This document shows, in pieces, positions 35,429 through 47,184 of a stretch of 64,000 nucleotides of DNA (its first letter is position 1; the number at the start of each line of letters is the position of its first letter). The notes beneath the pieces were generated by a model that saw only the letters and a list, made by a program, of their open reading frames with translations, searched no databases and had not been told where the DNA came from. The stretch spans positions 868,001 to 932,000 of the forward strand of contig JAYKKR010000004.1 in NCBI GenBank assembly GCA_036971615.1. The letters run 5' to 3'. The stretch is from Amyloporia xantha. Lineage: Eukaryota; Basidiomycota; Agaricomycetes; Polyporales; Adustoporiaceae. The position numbers were made by a program, and so were the translations under genes.

Positions 35429-38356
35429 TTAGTCAAGCTCTATCACGTCATCGTCCAATTTCTCGTTGGCGTCGTCGAGAAGGATCAGTCCATCCTCGTC
35501 TAGCCTTCGCTTTTTGCTGGGGGTGAAAGGCGGCATAGTTGAAGAAGTGCCGTTCATCCTGATCCGCTTTGCTGATGGCTCGGTCTCGTCGTCATCAGGT
35601 GCAGGACGTTTCTTTGAAGGTCGAGGAGGTGTTGATGCCGGCGGTGGCAATGGCTTGGATACCCTTGCAGGCTTTGGTAATGGCGAAGGTAGAATGAGAG
35701 CAGGACCGTTGGACGGATGATTAGGTCTAGAATACCAAATGGCAGTGGAATGAGCAAGTTTTGTAAAACACGCATTTTTGGTGACTCACGGCAGCATGCC
35801 CACTCCTACCTGGATGGTGGTCCATTCTCCATCGTCGTCCACAATGGACAAGAACTTGCCCCGTGTGACATTGAGGCTTTCCAATGTTCTATCGTTGTTG
35901 TCATCCCAATCAGGGTCACTGAGCACCCGCTTGTCCTCATAAACACTGACGTCCCTCTTTCCCGTCCCATCTCCACGATCTTGGCCGTCTCCCAGTATGC
36001 CGTCTACCACTTCGCTCAGCGTCACACGCGATGGGTCGCACAGTATCTCCGTATACGTATCCCTGCACACACCACAATTTGGGTTTGGTGGACACATGTT
36101 GATCGTACTGAGCGGCATGCTGGGTTTGAACTGTACATGCACGTTGCGCAGATGATTATATGACTTCCTTAGGAGGTGGAAAGCTTGCAGGACAATCAGG
36201 CCTGCAATAATGGCATTTGTCGTAGCTATTGCAGGAATGATATTCCCTGCCATCTCTAAACATTATCGGCGAAACGTCAACCACCATCGACAACGAATGC
36301 AAATCAACAGGACTACCTTTCACTTCCCATCTACTTTTCCCGGGGATGCCATAAGCAATAGACCGGAGGTTGGATGCTGCGGTGACAAAATCCAGGGTGT
36401 CGTCGTCATCCTTGTCGAACGAGATGCTATCTTCCCCAGCACGTAATCGAGCCGCTAGACGGTCGGTGCTAATGGGTTTGTAGATATCAGCTATGTGATG
36501 CTCATACGATTGAAGCTTGGCTATTTCACCTGGAGACAAACAGATCAAGGTTATCCTGCAGCGACAGCGCGCGCTGATCTTTCAGCCCAGAGGAAGAACT
36601 TGCGGACGCTCCAGCAGACTTAGTGCCGTTCAGCAATTTCTCTGTGCTGGCGCTTCCGCTTGCTCGAGGAGTCGTGCCGTTAGCCTTATTGCCGTTGCTG
36701 GAATTATGACCATTGGATTTTGCACCCTTCTCCGGTTGGGCCTTCTTTTCGAGGACGAACGTTCCGTTATGGATCGCTTCAAAGTCAAGGGGAGTAGGAG
36801 GCGCTCGTGAGCGCCACATATCCGCCATGGACAGAAGATTGAGGATATCCGAGTGAAATACCTAATAGTGTGTCAGGACAATTGTATTTTAGACGTTCAC
36901 GTACAGTGCCGATAGGAATGTGGGGATATTTAAGCTTACCTTCTGGAATACCATTTTGGCCGCTTCCGACTGTTGAGAACCTTGCGGTGGAGTACATAGT
37001 GCTTTTCGTACGGCTTTGAACGCGAGCGCTTCCTTACGGAGAGTGGCGATCTCTTGCGCTACAAGAACAATAAATCAGTCACCTTCATTATCTTGACCAT
37101 TGTATGTTAGTTACCGTTTTCTCCCTGTTTCTCTGCTTCATCTAGTTCTCCGCCAGAATCCTCGTCTTCACCGAACAACTGCCTATGTGGTACAATTGAA
37201 AATGATGAACAATGGCAGAACAGGGCACAGGCGATCAATGACGCCCTCATTCTTCGAAAATACAGCTTAAACTTACGGTAATAAGTAACTCTTTGCCCAA
37301 ACGATACAATGAATTGGCTGCGAGGGTGTTGAACGGATAGTGCAAACGGGAAACGTTTTTGGTGTCGGCTTTGGAACACAGTCGAAGCACTCCGCCTGGT
37401 CCTATACCGCCGTAACATCAGTTAGAGACAGACACTATTTCAGCCGCCACCTCCATCAATGCGCTCAGCCAACGTAGGCGAGCAGCGGTAATTGATGGCA
37501 TGCGGCGTTTGGGCGGATTACTAGCACCTACCTTCAGAATAGGCTGAACTTGGCCTAGATAGCCCGCTGTTCCTGACTCCACTAACGGAATGTTTGCAGC
37601 CATGCACATTTTGTTGACATGCCGGCGGGCATCTACGAGCCGAAAACGATGATGTCAGATACCTCGCATTCACGTCCATATCATATTCCAGAAACGCGAG
37701 GGAAACGTGGGACTTTTATTGCAGTAGAGCTGCCCACCTAGATTGTCCAGAGCATTGAGTACAATGTCGAAACCTCTGAACCACGTAATGTCAAATTGAG
37801 GCTCTTTGATGTTGCCATGAATGGGCGTAATGTGCACATTTGGGTTAAATGCGGCTGCAGTCTTAGCAGCCACCTACACGAAGATGTGAGCGCGTCCATA
37901 GAACCGATTCTCAGCCACCACAACACCGGCGTCCACGAGAACGTACCATGGCTTTACTCTGCTTCACGTCCTTCTTCCGGAACAAAAATTGCCGATTCAG
38001 ATTCGAAAGGTCAATGGTGTCCAGATCCAGCAGCGTGATGTGGCCAAAGCCTGCCAGCACAATATTCTTCACTGTATCCCGGCAGACCACACAAGCAATG
38101 CCAATGCGCCCCAGGTTATCCGAGCATCAGATGGCAAGCAAGTCATATCGGGCGGGTTTTCGAAGGAGGCAAAAAAACTGACTGATCAGCACGTCGTCCC
38201 GGAAGCAAGAGCAAATCACCCACATAATTCACAACCAATCCCGCCCGCTCCTACCAGGAGGACCTTAGTATCAGACAGACGAGCGTGCAAGTCGGGCCCA
38301 AGGATCGCCCTTGCGTGAGCACTGCGTCCGTCAACCTTTCCATTCGCACTAGACAT
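35429..38356 (-). CDS. UBA2: SUMO-activating enzyme E1 catalytic subunit UBA2
   Basis: The ATG at 38356 gives [19 protein letters not shown]; the stop is at 35429-35431. Domains in order: the adenylation Rossmann motif [33 protein letters not shown] and [19 protein letters not shown]; the zinc-site pair in DRTECFDC; the catalytic-cysteine segment FPVCTIR, whose Cys forms the SUMO thioester; the second-catalytic-cysteine-domain region with an inserted Asn/Gly/Ser-rich loop; [18 protein letters not shown]; and the second zinc pair in [11 protein letters not shown] ubiquitin-fold domain follows, then a basic tail with two NLS-like runs ([19 protein letters not shown]) and an acidic end (DDDVIELD). 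It is about 650 residues in many exons, normal for the family. With AOS1 it activates SUMO in the nucleus. The ORF continues upstream of 38356, but this ATG fits the family start. Confidence 0.93.
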
Positions 38357-38468
38357 CGTGGTGCACTCGTGAAGGTCGTGATGATAAGCACAGAACCAGT
38401 GGACGGATGTCAAGTCGCGACACTGCCCAGTCCTGTGAGCGTGACCCTTCCTCTGCATACTCAGTTTG

Positions 38469-38476
38469 TGACGTCA
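38469..38476. promoter_or_regulatory. TGACGTCA (CRE/ATF-type) palindrome upstream of UBA2
   Basis: A perfect 8-bp CRE palindrome about 113 bp upstream of the UBA2 start codon, with a partial second copy (CGTCACGTCACG) about 35 bp further upstream. Such sites bind bZIP factors in fungi; binding here is inferred from sequence only. Confidence 0.4.
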
Positions 38477-38863
38477 CGCGTCTTGGTCTAGTCGTCACAG
38501 CCGTCACGTCACGACACGACTTTCTGTCTTCTTCTTTCAAGGTGGATTGCTCTCATATCGAAAGATCTCCTTGCCTTTTCTTGTCACCATTCACCCTCAA
38601 TCGTACGGACGAGCATGCTATGCCTATCGAGAACGATAGGACTTGCATGTTTGAACAGTTGATGCAGTTCTCTTAGTTTACTTGATCCAAAGAGAGGAAG
38701 CCTCCACTTCAACAAGCTGTATTATACTCGTTCTGTACATTGTATCGTAAAGCGAGCAGTGAACGCTACTCGGCATGGTCCACCCAAGGCTCCAGTGTAC
38801 ATTGTACATCCAGCAAGTCATAGGTCCGTATAAATGTCCCAAGTCCATCATTACATATCGTGT

Positions 38864-39668
38864 CTAAAATTTCTCCAGCAGGTAGGCAGTTTCTGAACTC
38901 TGCAGACGTCTCAACACGGGGCACGAGGCGACTGTGGGAACGCCCACAGGCCATCCATGCTTCGATGAGGAAGACTGGGAACCCAGGGTGACTGGACGGG
39001 GTCCATGCCAGACACCCGCAGCGTCTTGAGCCACGGGGAGAATATAGGTGTGTATGCAGAGGAAGGTGCACCGGGCTCTAGCGATGGCGACCCGAAACTG
39101 AGTGGGGTTGAGCGACAAAGGCCATTTCCAGGTGAGAGCATCGATGGCGATAGGGGTGAGCCTAGCAGCCCCAGACCGAGTAGACCATATAGGACACTTT
39201 AGAATGGAATAGTTCGATAAACATATTGAGGTAGGACAGTAAGAAAACGTACCTCGCTTTCTGCGATGTCTTTCCCGTCCAAGATTCGTACGGTGCCATG
39301 CCAATATCGAGGAATGCATCAACAGTGGAAGGCCGAGGAGACCGCGATGCGAAGGTGCTGTCGACAGTGATGCAGCACGCGACTGGACTCCCGGCAATGT
39401 CGCCCCTGTTCTCGACAATGTCCTTCGCCAGCCCCTCCGCCGATACATCTTCATCAAACAACAACCTCTTGTCGTCTTCCCAGTCATAACGCCCTTGCAG
39501 CCACGCGTGCAGCTGCACGACGGTGGAAGGATCGAGAGTGGCAAGCATCAGTGGGACATCGGTAGCGATCGGTTGAGTGGCTTGGCTGAGGGAAGCGACC
39601 TCTTCAGCGATCGCCATTGCAACCTCGGTGACATGGTCGCACGAGCTCTTCGTAGGGCGTGTGGACAT
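38864..39668 (-). CDS. Unknown conserved-looking protein, two exons
   Basis: The ATG at 39668 gives MSTRPTKSSCDHVTEVAMAI. One intron (GTACGT at 39253 to GGCTGCTAG at about 39175) joins the frame SQKAR to LTPIAIDALTWKWPLSLNPT and continues to LLEKF with a TAG at 38864-38866, about 240 residues. The first half is acidic with Leu-rich helices (VVQLHAWLQGRYDWEDDKRL), the second half more basic. No signal peptide, transmembrane helix or motif that I recognise. The open frame across the intron in all codons supports the model. It is transcribed in the same direction as UBA2, 500 bp upstream. Function unknown. Confidence 0.55.
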
Positions 39669-41559
39669 CTTGTAGACTGGACTCGTGAATGTATTGAAAT
39701 TTGACGGGGTGGAAGGAGCGGATTTTGCCTTGAGAACGTGCAATCGACCAGCGATTGAGAAAAGTCGACACTTTCCGAGCCTTGGGCTATTAGGGGAGAT
39801 ACAGTAGGCAGAAACGAGCACAGTTGAGCGAAGTGGGGAATGGCTCGAAGAAAGCCTGTTCCCGTTGAACGACCTTTAGTATGCAGATCAAAGCGCCATC
39901 AAAACCGGGCGATCCCTCCATGCGTTGCATCTTGTTACACGCGCTCGGATGTCCCTTAGTTTCGATGTTTACCCGTGCTATCGGATACAACTGAAAAGGG
40001 TACTGCATGGATGTGGATTCGACATACGGCTATTCATCGACTCACAGAAAAGCCATCGACAGTATTGTCATGACGGTAAAGGCGTCTCTTTCCCGTTCGA
40101 AAGGAGATATTTCAGATTATGGAACAGCCTCAGACAGCAGGCCGCGCGCTGGCGGGTTCGTTACATCGCCAGGTTCGCTGACAGTTAGCGACGTGCGGCA
40201 GTGTACAGCGTGCCGTGTACCAACTGAGTTGAGTCTGAGTTGATGGGGGGTCAATGTGTACATCAATCGTGACGAACACGCGCTGTCGGATAGTTCCCTA
40301 TCCAGTAGGTGAGTAGTACGCTTCCTCCTTCGAGCTTTGCTATGCGAAGTGCACTTGCATTGGTTGTCGGTTGTTGAGCGAGAACGGACTGATGATCATT
40401 AGACGTTTATTTAGTGACACCATGTTACACACTGCATCCGTAATCCAAATACGCGCTTATGCGAGCCTTTGGTCTGATGCCGATGACCTATAACGGTTTC
40501 AGATTCTGACAGCTCATTGGTATGCAATCAGGGCAGTACATTGTAGCTTGAATGGTTGTTGCACCACAAGACGGACTCGAAGTGCTCGACATCCATTGGC
40601 TGAATATGAGTTGTGTTCGAGCAAGTCAAGCGTAAAAAACAAAGCCACTACAATTCAAGACTCACTCTGCAGCTAATGCTAAGTGAGAGCATTTACCATC
40701 AACCTAGTTCGGTGGGGTGGAGGCTTTGTAAGTATTGCTCTTGAATGTAGGCAAGTCTTCGCAAAAAATGCGGTTTTTGTCTCCTCCTGAAAGTGATTGC
40801 ACAGCACATCAGGACAAGGTTGACATCGCCCTGCTTGGCGGCAGGGGTCCTGGAAATCTGCCTGTACAGGTGAGCTATGCCTCCAATATGAGTAAAGTAA
40901 ACCGCATTGCTGAGATCATATAATGATCGAAATCGCCGAGTATTGTCTCGCAGAGGCGCCATGGCAGACTTATTCTGGGAGGCTAAGCCCGGACAACGAA
41001 CAACGCGGCAGCCTCCCTTATTCTGCGGTGACGTCCCACGGCGAAGAATCCACGAAGACAACAGGTCGGAGGTGGACTCGCACCTCAATGCTTGATTCTT
41101 GACCGCTGGCCGAGCGGTATTACGCCTTGGAATATAGCCAGCTTTTTTTCTGAGCCTCATACATAGCACCGCGCAAGGAACGGACTCCAGCACGGCTCGG
41201 ATGACGTGGAAATACCGCTTCTATCATGCTATGAATGTCTTCATATCAATTCAAGCTAGCGTCAACTGAAAATGTGCTCAGCGTACCCTGGAGTGGCCTC
41301 ATAGACGTCGTCGCGAGCTAGTCTGCGGCGGGTACCTCTTCCTTGGCCGTCCATATCTCGTGGGACGGAATGGATGTTTCTTCGATGACCTTCTTGTTCT
41401 ATGCGCAGAGGGCGATCCTTCAATCATGGGGCGAGGGTCGACCCTGATACAGTAGGTCATTGGTCCATTTGAGAGTGGAACAAAGGACAAAGGACATGCT
41501 CACAGAACGATCACCCTGCGTGCCATATGCATCCGTACGCAATAATATCCTTCTCCTAG
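39669..41559. other. Gene-poor stretch
   Basis: The longest frame is minus-strand 40699-41193, but its first ATG is internal (about 41160) and it has no recognisable family. It is open mainly because stops are scarce there, and I do not call it. Nothing else supportable. Confidence 0.35.
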
Positions 41560-41825
41560 GCGGCCTTGACTTGCGTTGCAGCCTTGCCCGCAATATTCCT
41601 GGGGGTTTCTCCGCCCGTGAGGCCATGGAATTCGCGCTGAGTGTTCTCATCCACATCCCGGTTCGTCTTACATCTCCTCATTCTACAGATCTCCTCGTCT
41701 CTCAGTCGCGCACGATGCTCCAGCTGTCTAAAGGACTGCAGCTTTCGCGCCGACTTCGTGGTCTGCGTTCCACACGCTGGGCAGCTGTGTGGACGCCGTG
41801 CGGCGAGGATGACCAATGCGACCAC
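41556..41825 (-). CDS. Possible small Cys-containing protein (weak model)
   Basis: A minus-strand frame of 89 codons begins MVALVILAARRPHSCPACGT and ends GGETPRNIAGKAATQVKAA. A CPACG pair followed by a basic helix (LEHRARLRDEEICRMRRCK) looks protein-like. A GTAAGACG donor and an ACTCAG acceptor inside would give an alternative Cys-rich ending (EYCGQGC). No family recognised. It could be the tail of a longer decayed gene, and the 5' end is unknown. Confidence 0.25.
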   Translation of the reverse strand: MVALVILAARRPHSCPACGTQTTKSARKLQSFRQLEHRARLRDEEICRMRRCKTNRDVDENTQREFHGLTGGETPRNIAGKAATQVKAA

Positions 41826-42055
41826 AAGTTCGGCAGCGTGCTTACAAGTAGTGCGTCGGAACAGTACTTTCTTGGATCAAACAACGGTGGACAAAGTGCA
41901 CAACTGCGCATTTCATATATCGCTGTCATGGCAAGGGGAAAGAAAGAAGTGTGGCCGTGCGCGTATTTATTGGTGGCCACCCTCCGCTCCAAACACGGTC
42001 ACGGGTTAGGTTCAACGCGTCCTTTGTCTCAGTCGTCGGAGTTTACATGCTTTTG

Positions 42056-42063
42056 CATAAATA
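42056..42063 (+). promoter_or_regulatory. TATA-like element of the Cys/His-rich gene
   Basis: CATAAATA about 118 bp upstream of the ATG at 42181. The same element, with its surroundings, is kept in the inverted copy (TATTTATG at 52331-52338 on the plus strand), so the promoter was duplicated with the gene. Confidence 0.5.
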
Positions 42064-42180
42064 CCCGGTGTGCGCCCCTAGCTTTCCCCCACTCAGCTAC
42101 CACAGCTACTTCTCGCTTTGACATCCTCACTATCCGATACCTGCTTCTCTCATACCGCCTCCTCATTTTACTTTTATACG

Positions 42181-43276
42181 ATGTCATACACATACGACAG
42201 GTGAGCTTGGGCCTTCCATGCTTTGGTAAGTGGCTACTGACATGAGCTTTGACTGTTCTTTGACAGTCCCAGCGGCATATACGCAAACAACGCCGCAGGG
42301 CCCAATGCGTCTGTGGGGTACGCCCCTCAGACCATATTCGACGCTCCGATCCGGATCGCAAAGCGCCACCGGGAAGGCATCGTCGGACTCACAGGGGCGT
42401 CCGACCCAACCGAGGTACGGCCCGTCAAGCGACTACGGGCCAGCACCAAGGTCAACACGGGTATCTTAATACCCGCGCTCTCTGTAGTAGTCGGACTAGC
42501 TAAGGGCTCGACACCCTCGCCTACTGCCACTGCCGTTCGCGATGAGAACGTCGCACCAGCCGATCGCGAGGGAAAGAGGACGGCACAGAGTCGCAAGGGG
42601 ACGCATGGACGGCGCCCGCAACACCTGCAGCCAATTAGAATTCCATTGGAGGAGAATAAGCCCCTGCAATGCCGATTTGATGGCTGCTCAACCGTGATTA
42701 AGCCGACGAAAAGGCTTGTGGAAAAGCACTTGAAGGACAGCCACAGCTCTATCGACTGCAAGGTCTGCCCCTGGAAGGGCTGTCGGTGGGTAGTCAGCGT
42801 GAAGGAGTTCCCTCGGCATATCGCCGACAAGCATGGGCCCCAGTGCAAGTTCGTGTGCCCATACTGCAACGCGGAATGGCGTGGAGGTGTGCGTAAGTGC
42901 GCCGCACAGCGCCACATCTCGGATTCTTGCCCGTGAGTTTGTCTTTCCTCGTTATTGTATTGCTGCTCACGGTGTATTCAATAACAGTAAGGCTGCTCTC
43001 GCTCTCGCAGCTATGGGAGAAAAGGCTTCGTCCCCCGATGCTGCAACCGCTCCCGCGGATGCAGTATCATCCCCTACCGACGCTGCTGCCACAGGAGCAG
43101 CTCCACTCGCAGAAGGTGGATCCGTCCTCGCGGATGCAGCACACCACCCAGAGAGCGCAGCGCTTGGTCTCGAGGACACATCGTTCACCTCCGCCATAGA
43201 CGCCGACTTTTTCTCCACGCTTACGCAAGACCAGCTACGCGAGCTACTCGAGCTGTGCGAAGAAAATGCTGGCTAG
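42181..43276 (+). CDS. Cys/His-rich zinc-finger-like protein, unknown
   Basis: Three exons: MSYTYDS (42181-42204), a large middle exon from 42268, and the C-terminal exon after an intron at about 42933-42988. The stop is at 43274-43276, about 325 residues. The N-terminal half is disordered and basic (YAPQTIFDAPIRIAKRHREG). The centre has three C2H2-like units: CRFDGCSTVIKPTKRLVEKH then LKDSH; CKVCPWKGCRWVVSVKEFPR then HIADKH; CKFVCPYCNAEW then CAAQRH and DSC. The spacing is irregular compared with classical C2H2, so zinc binding is inferred. The C-terminal exon is Ala/Ser-rich and ends in an acidic helix (LTQDQLRELLELCEEN). Possibly a DNA-binding factor. A broken inverted copy lies at 50.9-51.9 kb. 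Confidence 0.7.
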
Positions 43277-44720
43277 TCGGTGCGACGACGCGAGTCCATC
43301 GGACTTCAAGAGGGAGTTTTCTTCAATTGGCCTCCAGACGACATACTGGATGTCACCGCTATAGGGTGGCCGGCACTCGTCCAAGGAGTCACCAGCAACC
43401 TCCGGTAGTCCCAGCTTGTATATTGTGGCCACAACCGCATGACAGAGTATCCATGGGTACATCAATGGTTATCGACGGATCGCCCAATCTCCCCTACTCA
43501 AATTCGCCTGGCAACTAGAGTGTGTAACGCCAGAAGTACGGGCACCTCCACGGCGGTATGCTAATAACAACAGCAGTCACGGTGGAAACGACAACGGTAA
43601 TGGCGGCAGCGATGATGATGACCATACCGGCGACGACCACGGTGGGCGGCAGCGACGACCACGACAGGTGGGAACGCAGGCCATGACGGTGGGCAGCGAC
43701 GACGACGACAGGGTGGGAACGCAGGCCACAACAGGTGGCAATGGCGACGACGACGGTGAACAGCGACGACGACGACAGCGGCGACGACGACGCTGACACG
43801 ATTTCGCTGTGCCTCCCCACCGCGGCTCCTAACGCCAGCTGACCGCCTCCCTTTACTAGTTGCGCTACGTGACACTTGTCGCTGAGCACTGCTAGCAGAG
43901 GAAGGTGGTCAAGCTGACTGCCACATTTCTTATCTTGTAGCTCCGCGGTGCTACACTCATGTGTCCTCCTGTTGCTCATGCTTTATACCATCTCCTTCCT
44001 GCTTGTGTTTGTACAGCTCTCAAACGTCCCTCCCTCTCCCCCCCCGTGCCTCGTGCACGCCGATATACTGGTACTGTATCGGTACGTCTAAATCAACACT
44101 ACCGTGGCACAGACTGCTGCCTGCGCATCCGTTTCTATCATGCATAACACAGAGTCGATCAGCGTTCACTGCAGGACAGACGAGCATGTATCATCCGGCA
44201 TAGCACTTCATCCTCTAGCGATATCGATACAACAGGATTGAAATGAACAAAAATACGACAACGTCAACCCGAGATACAAGTTCCCGTCGTCTTCATTGGC
44301 TACTGTATTAGTAGTGTAATAGCACCTATCGTTCTCTCAACCAGCCAAACGTTGATTCTTTATCGCCCCTGACCTGGAACGATGCCAATGGACGTGAATG
44401 GCGAATATCAACGAATATGATGGCAAGCTATGAACTGTGCCCAACGTAACAATCTTACAATGACGAACTCAGCCGCAGATCAAATTCAAACCCAACTGCA
44501 CTCAAACCTCAATCTAACAGTCGTTCCGGAGATTCAGATTTGAAACGATGCGTGCAATAGTGTATGTAGTACGAATACAGATGCGTCGACAGTATCTCGA
44601 ATTCGAAGTCCATCGTTCTCGTCCTTTCATCGTTCTCATTGCTACTCTCGGTTCCACGCGAAAACAGTGATCTTCGCAAATCACCGAAATCAAACGGAGC
44701 GGCAATTCGAAAAGGGCAGT
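43277..44720. other. 3' flank, low-complexity and intergenic DNA
   Basis: 43560-43800 is a long imperfect run of GAC/AAC/GGC-type triplets (see repeat entry). 43838-43930 is shared with the right duplication arm. 43980-44720 shows no gene and probably includes the 3' region of SOD2. Confidence 0.45.
43560..43800. repeat. Imperfect GAC/GGC/CAA triplet-rich tract
   Basis: In one plus-strand frame it reads as an Asn/Gly/Asp-rich peptide (NGNGGSDDDDHTGDDHGG). The tract is absent from the right duplication arm. It may be an expanded low-complexity insertion. Confidence 0.6.
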
Positions 44721-45703
44721 CTACTGCTCGGCCGCCTCGATATAGCGCGCTTCGGCCTCCTTGAAGTTAATTACTTTCCAGATGGCATTGAGGTACTGTA
44801 TATTGCGATACCAGTGTCATTAACTTCGACTAAGCAAAAAATTAAGGGGTGCTTACGTCGGGCTTCACGTTGTAGTATTGCAGGTAGAAAGCCTATAGTA
44901 GTCGCGATCATCAGCGTAATTCACGGAGCAGCACATATACAATACATACGTGCTCCCAGATGTCGATGCCGAGAAGAGGGACGTGCGCTGTGAACACGCG
45001 TGTCAGAACGCGCTGGACATGTGTAAACCATTCATCCACTTACAAAGCAGAGGGTCCTGGTTAGCAGTCGTAACTACCTCGAGTTTCTTCGTGTTCGGGT
45101 TATATCCGAGCCAGCCCCAGCCAGAGCCCTGGATGGCAGCAGTGGCCGCATTCAGCTTCTTCTTAAGAGCTGTATGATGTCATCAATATGATGCGAGATA
45201 GACGCGACAAGACGCAATAGAGCAACTTACCATCGAGCCCGCCGAAGTCTGCCTCAATCGCATCCTTGAGAGGACCAGCAGCGAGCTGACCGCCGCCCTG
45301 AGACTCGGGCGCAAGGTTCTTCCAGAACAGCGAGTGGTTGATGTGGCCTATGCCAAAAGACCATTAGACACGAAACCCCTCAGAAACTCACATTAACAAG
45401 ATTAAATCACGCACCTCCACCATTGAACTTGAGCGCGGGCTGGAGAAGGATCTGCGCCTTGGGCGTCGGTGCCTTCGCGTAGCTCTCCTCAGCGGTGTTG
45501 AGACCGTTCACATATGTCTGATGGTGCTTCTGGTGGTGCAGCTTCATGATCTGGCCGGAGATATGGGGCTCAAGCGCGTCATACGCGTACGGGAGCTCAG
45601 GAAGGGTGTGCAGTGACTTTGCCTGCGACGACAGGGAGAGCGACGCGGAGGGGAACGCGCGCGATGCACGGGCGGCTGTACGGGCGATGCTAAGCACGGA
45701 CAT
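44721..45703 (-). CDS. SOD2: Mitochondrial Mn superoxide dismutase
   Basis: The ATG at 45703 gives [20 protein letters not shown], a basic amphipathic presequence rich in Arg, Ala and Ser. The mature enzyme then begins near [16 protein letters not shown]. Metal ligands are visible: the His of [13 protein letters not shown], the His of HINHSLFW, and Asp and His in [25 protein letters not shown] carries the active-site Trp region. The stop is at 44721-44723. About 225 residues in several exons, normal for the family. Function: dismutation of superoxide in the mitochondrial matrix. MnSOD rather than FeSOD fits the lineage. A CACGTG E-box lies at 45861-45866, about 160 bp upstream of the start. 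Not duplicated, although it lies inside the inverted duplication. Confidence 0.93.
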
Positions 45704-47184
45704 GGTCGTTGTGGTTGTCTTTGAAGGTGAGTAGAATGGTAAGAGGTGGTAGAGGGGGAAAGCTGGAGAACGTTGGGGAGCGACGAGGGCGCCGTTAAGA
45801 ACGTTTCGGAGGGGTCGGCTTTCCTCGTCGTTACTCAACGTCTGATGTCATGCGACTGATCACGTGGTGGCCTTCATCTATTCTGCTGAACGTTACGAAA
45901 ATCCCAGAACTATCTTGTTCTTGTCATACTTCCTCTCACACCAGCTGTTTGACCTGTTCGAGTCGCGGCTCTTATGCAAGAGGACTGATATTGTTGGACT
46001 GTTGAACTGTTGAACTGTTGCAACTGCATATTTTCGTTGAACTCACGTACACAATCAACAAACCCTCACTGAACCTGTCGGTGTCGAAGGCTCCGACCAA
46101 CCGAGACCCACAAAAGCCTCCACAAAACTCCCACAAGCTCCTCGTATGGAATCATGAGATAATTGATGAGCTAGGACAGGGATGGCCACTCAAGAGGCTT
46201 ACATACCTTTTGACGGTGTTACGGAGTCGTTTCAAATCCAGTAGTGTCCGCGTCGAGGCGAGATCAAACTAAGTGAGTCTGCTGTCTCGCTATGCTATAC
46301 ACACAAAATTTGCTGTTTGTGTCCAACGTCCTCATGAATGTTTCCATTTCCTTTCTCAAAGATGTCATTTGCGTCTTCAGCAAGTGAACGGATCATAGCA
46401 TGAAGCACTACAGTCCTTTTCTCTCAAATACATCAGGACCGTGAGGGCTGTGCTCCTATATTCCGTGTGTGCTTGTTCTAATGAGTGAAAACGCGTCTTC
46501 CTTAGAGTTGCTTGCGCTGACATTGGCCTCAAGCAGCACACCACTCGCACTCTTTCACCGTCATGAAGAACGTGCGAAAGCACCGCCCCAAACCCCGCTT
46601 CTATATGGTGCATCAGACACATTGGCCCAGACCAGTCATATTCAGCTTAATCAAACATACAGCGTGACGTCCCAAAGAAGAACAAGGGTGTGATTTTTTT
46701 CGCATCGCAACGTCAGTGTCTTTCAATTATAGTTGAAGAATCGTAGGAGACTACGACGCAGACGACAAGTTAATGTATCGTAATAATTGTATACATACAC
46801 GTATACTACATGACTTGTGGTTCGCATGCTGTGTTGTGTTGCATGACACATTCTCGCTAGCAGATGGATCTGGGAGGATATATCACTTCATCGCAGAAGC
46901 TCCACCTCTCCGACTTACGGTGTGTACTATGCTGTCACTTTGGCACTCGTCATCCGGGTCTTGACATCTCTCCGTCAGGGCTTCTTGCTCTAGCCGCCTC
47001 GCCCCCATGCCGGTGCCTTGTTTGCGCCATGGATCCACGCTCCCGTTCCTTTCTATTTTTTCATAGACCGCCGTCATCTTGAGCTTAAAAGCCCTGCACT
47101 GCGCCATAGGCCGTACAGTATCCTTACCCCTTTAACAATCTCCCCATCACACTCTCCCTCTATCCACATATACCTCTTCTCGTG
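45704..47184. other. Intergenic, no gene seen
   Basis: 45975-46022 has a short tandem run of CTGTTGAA-type units. A tRNA-like stretch at about 46173-46248 was considered and rejected. 47086-47092 (TTAAAAG) is a weak TATA-like site upstream of the next gene. Confidence 0.4.

Larger units (their letters stand above)
41975..43930 (+). repeat. Left arm of an inverted segmental duplication
   Basis: Matches 50755-52410 in reverse orientation. It starts at ACACGGTCACGGGTTAGG (right arm: ACGCGGTCACGGAGTTGG), runs through the promoter and whole gene, and ends at the block GCTACGTGACACTTGT...GACTGCCACAT near 43866-43925. The spacer of about 6.8 kb holds SOD2 and the Gly/Asn-rich pair. Boundaries judged by eye. 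Confidence 0.7.

Noticed and set aside
40699..41193. 164-codon minus-strand frame
   Set aside because: Begins with GTG, the first ATG is internal, no recognisable family or splice context, and composition is unlike the neighbouring genes.
46173..46248. tRNA-like stretch (GGACAGGGATGGCC start, TTTCAAATCC, GTGTCC end)
   Set aside because: Only five acceptor pairs form, the T stem does not pair and no anticodon stem is convincing. Could be a chance match or a very old tRNA relic.
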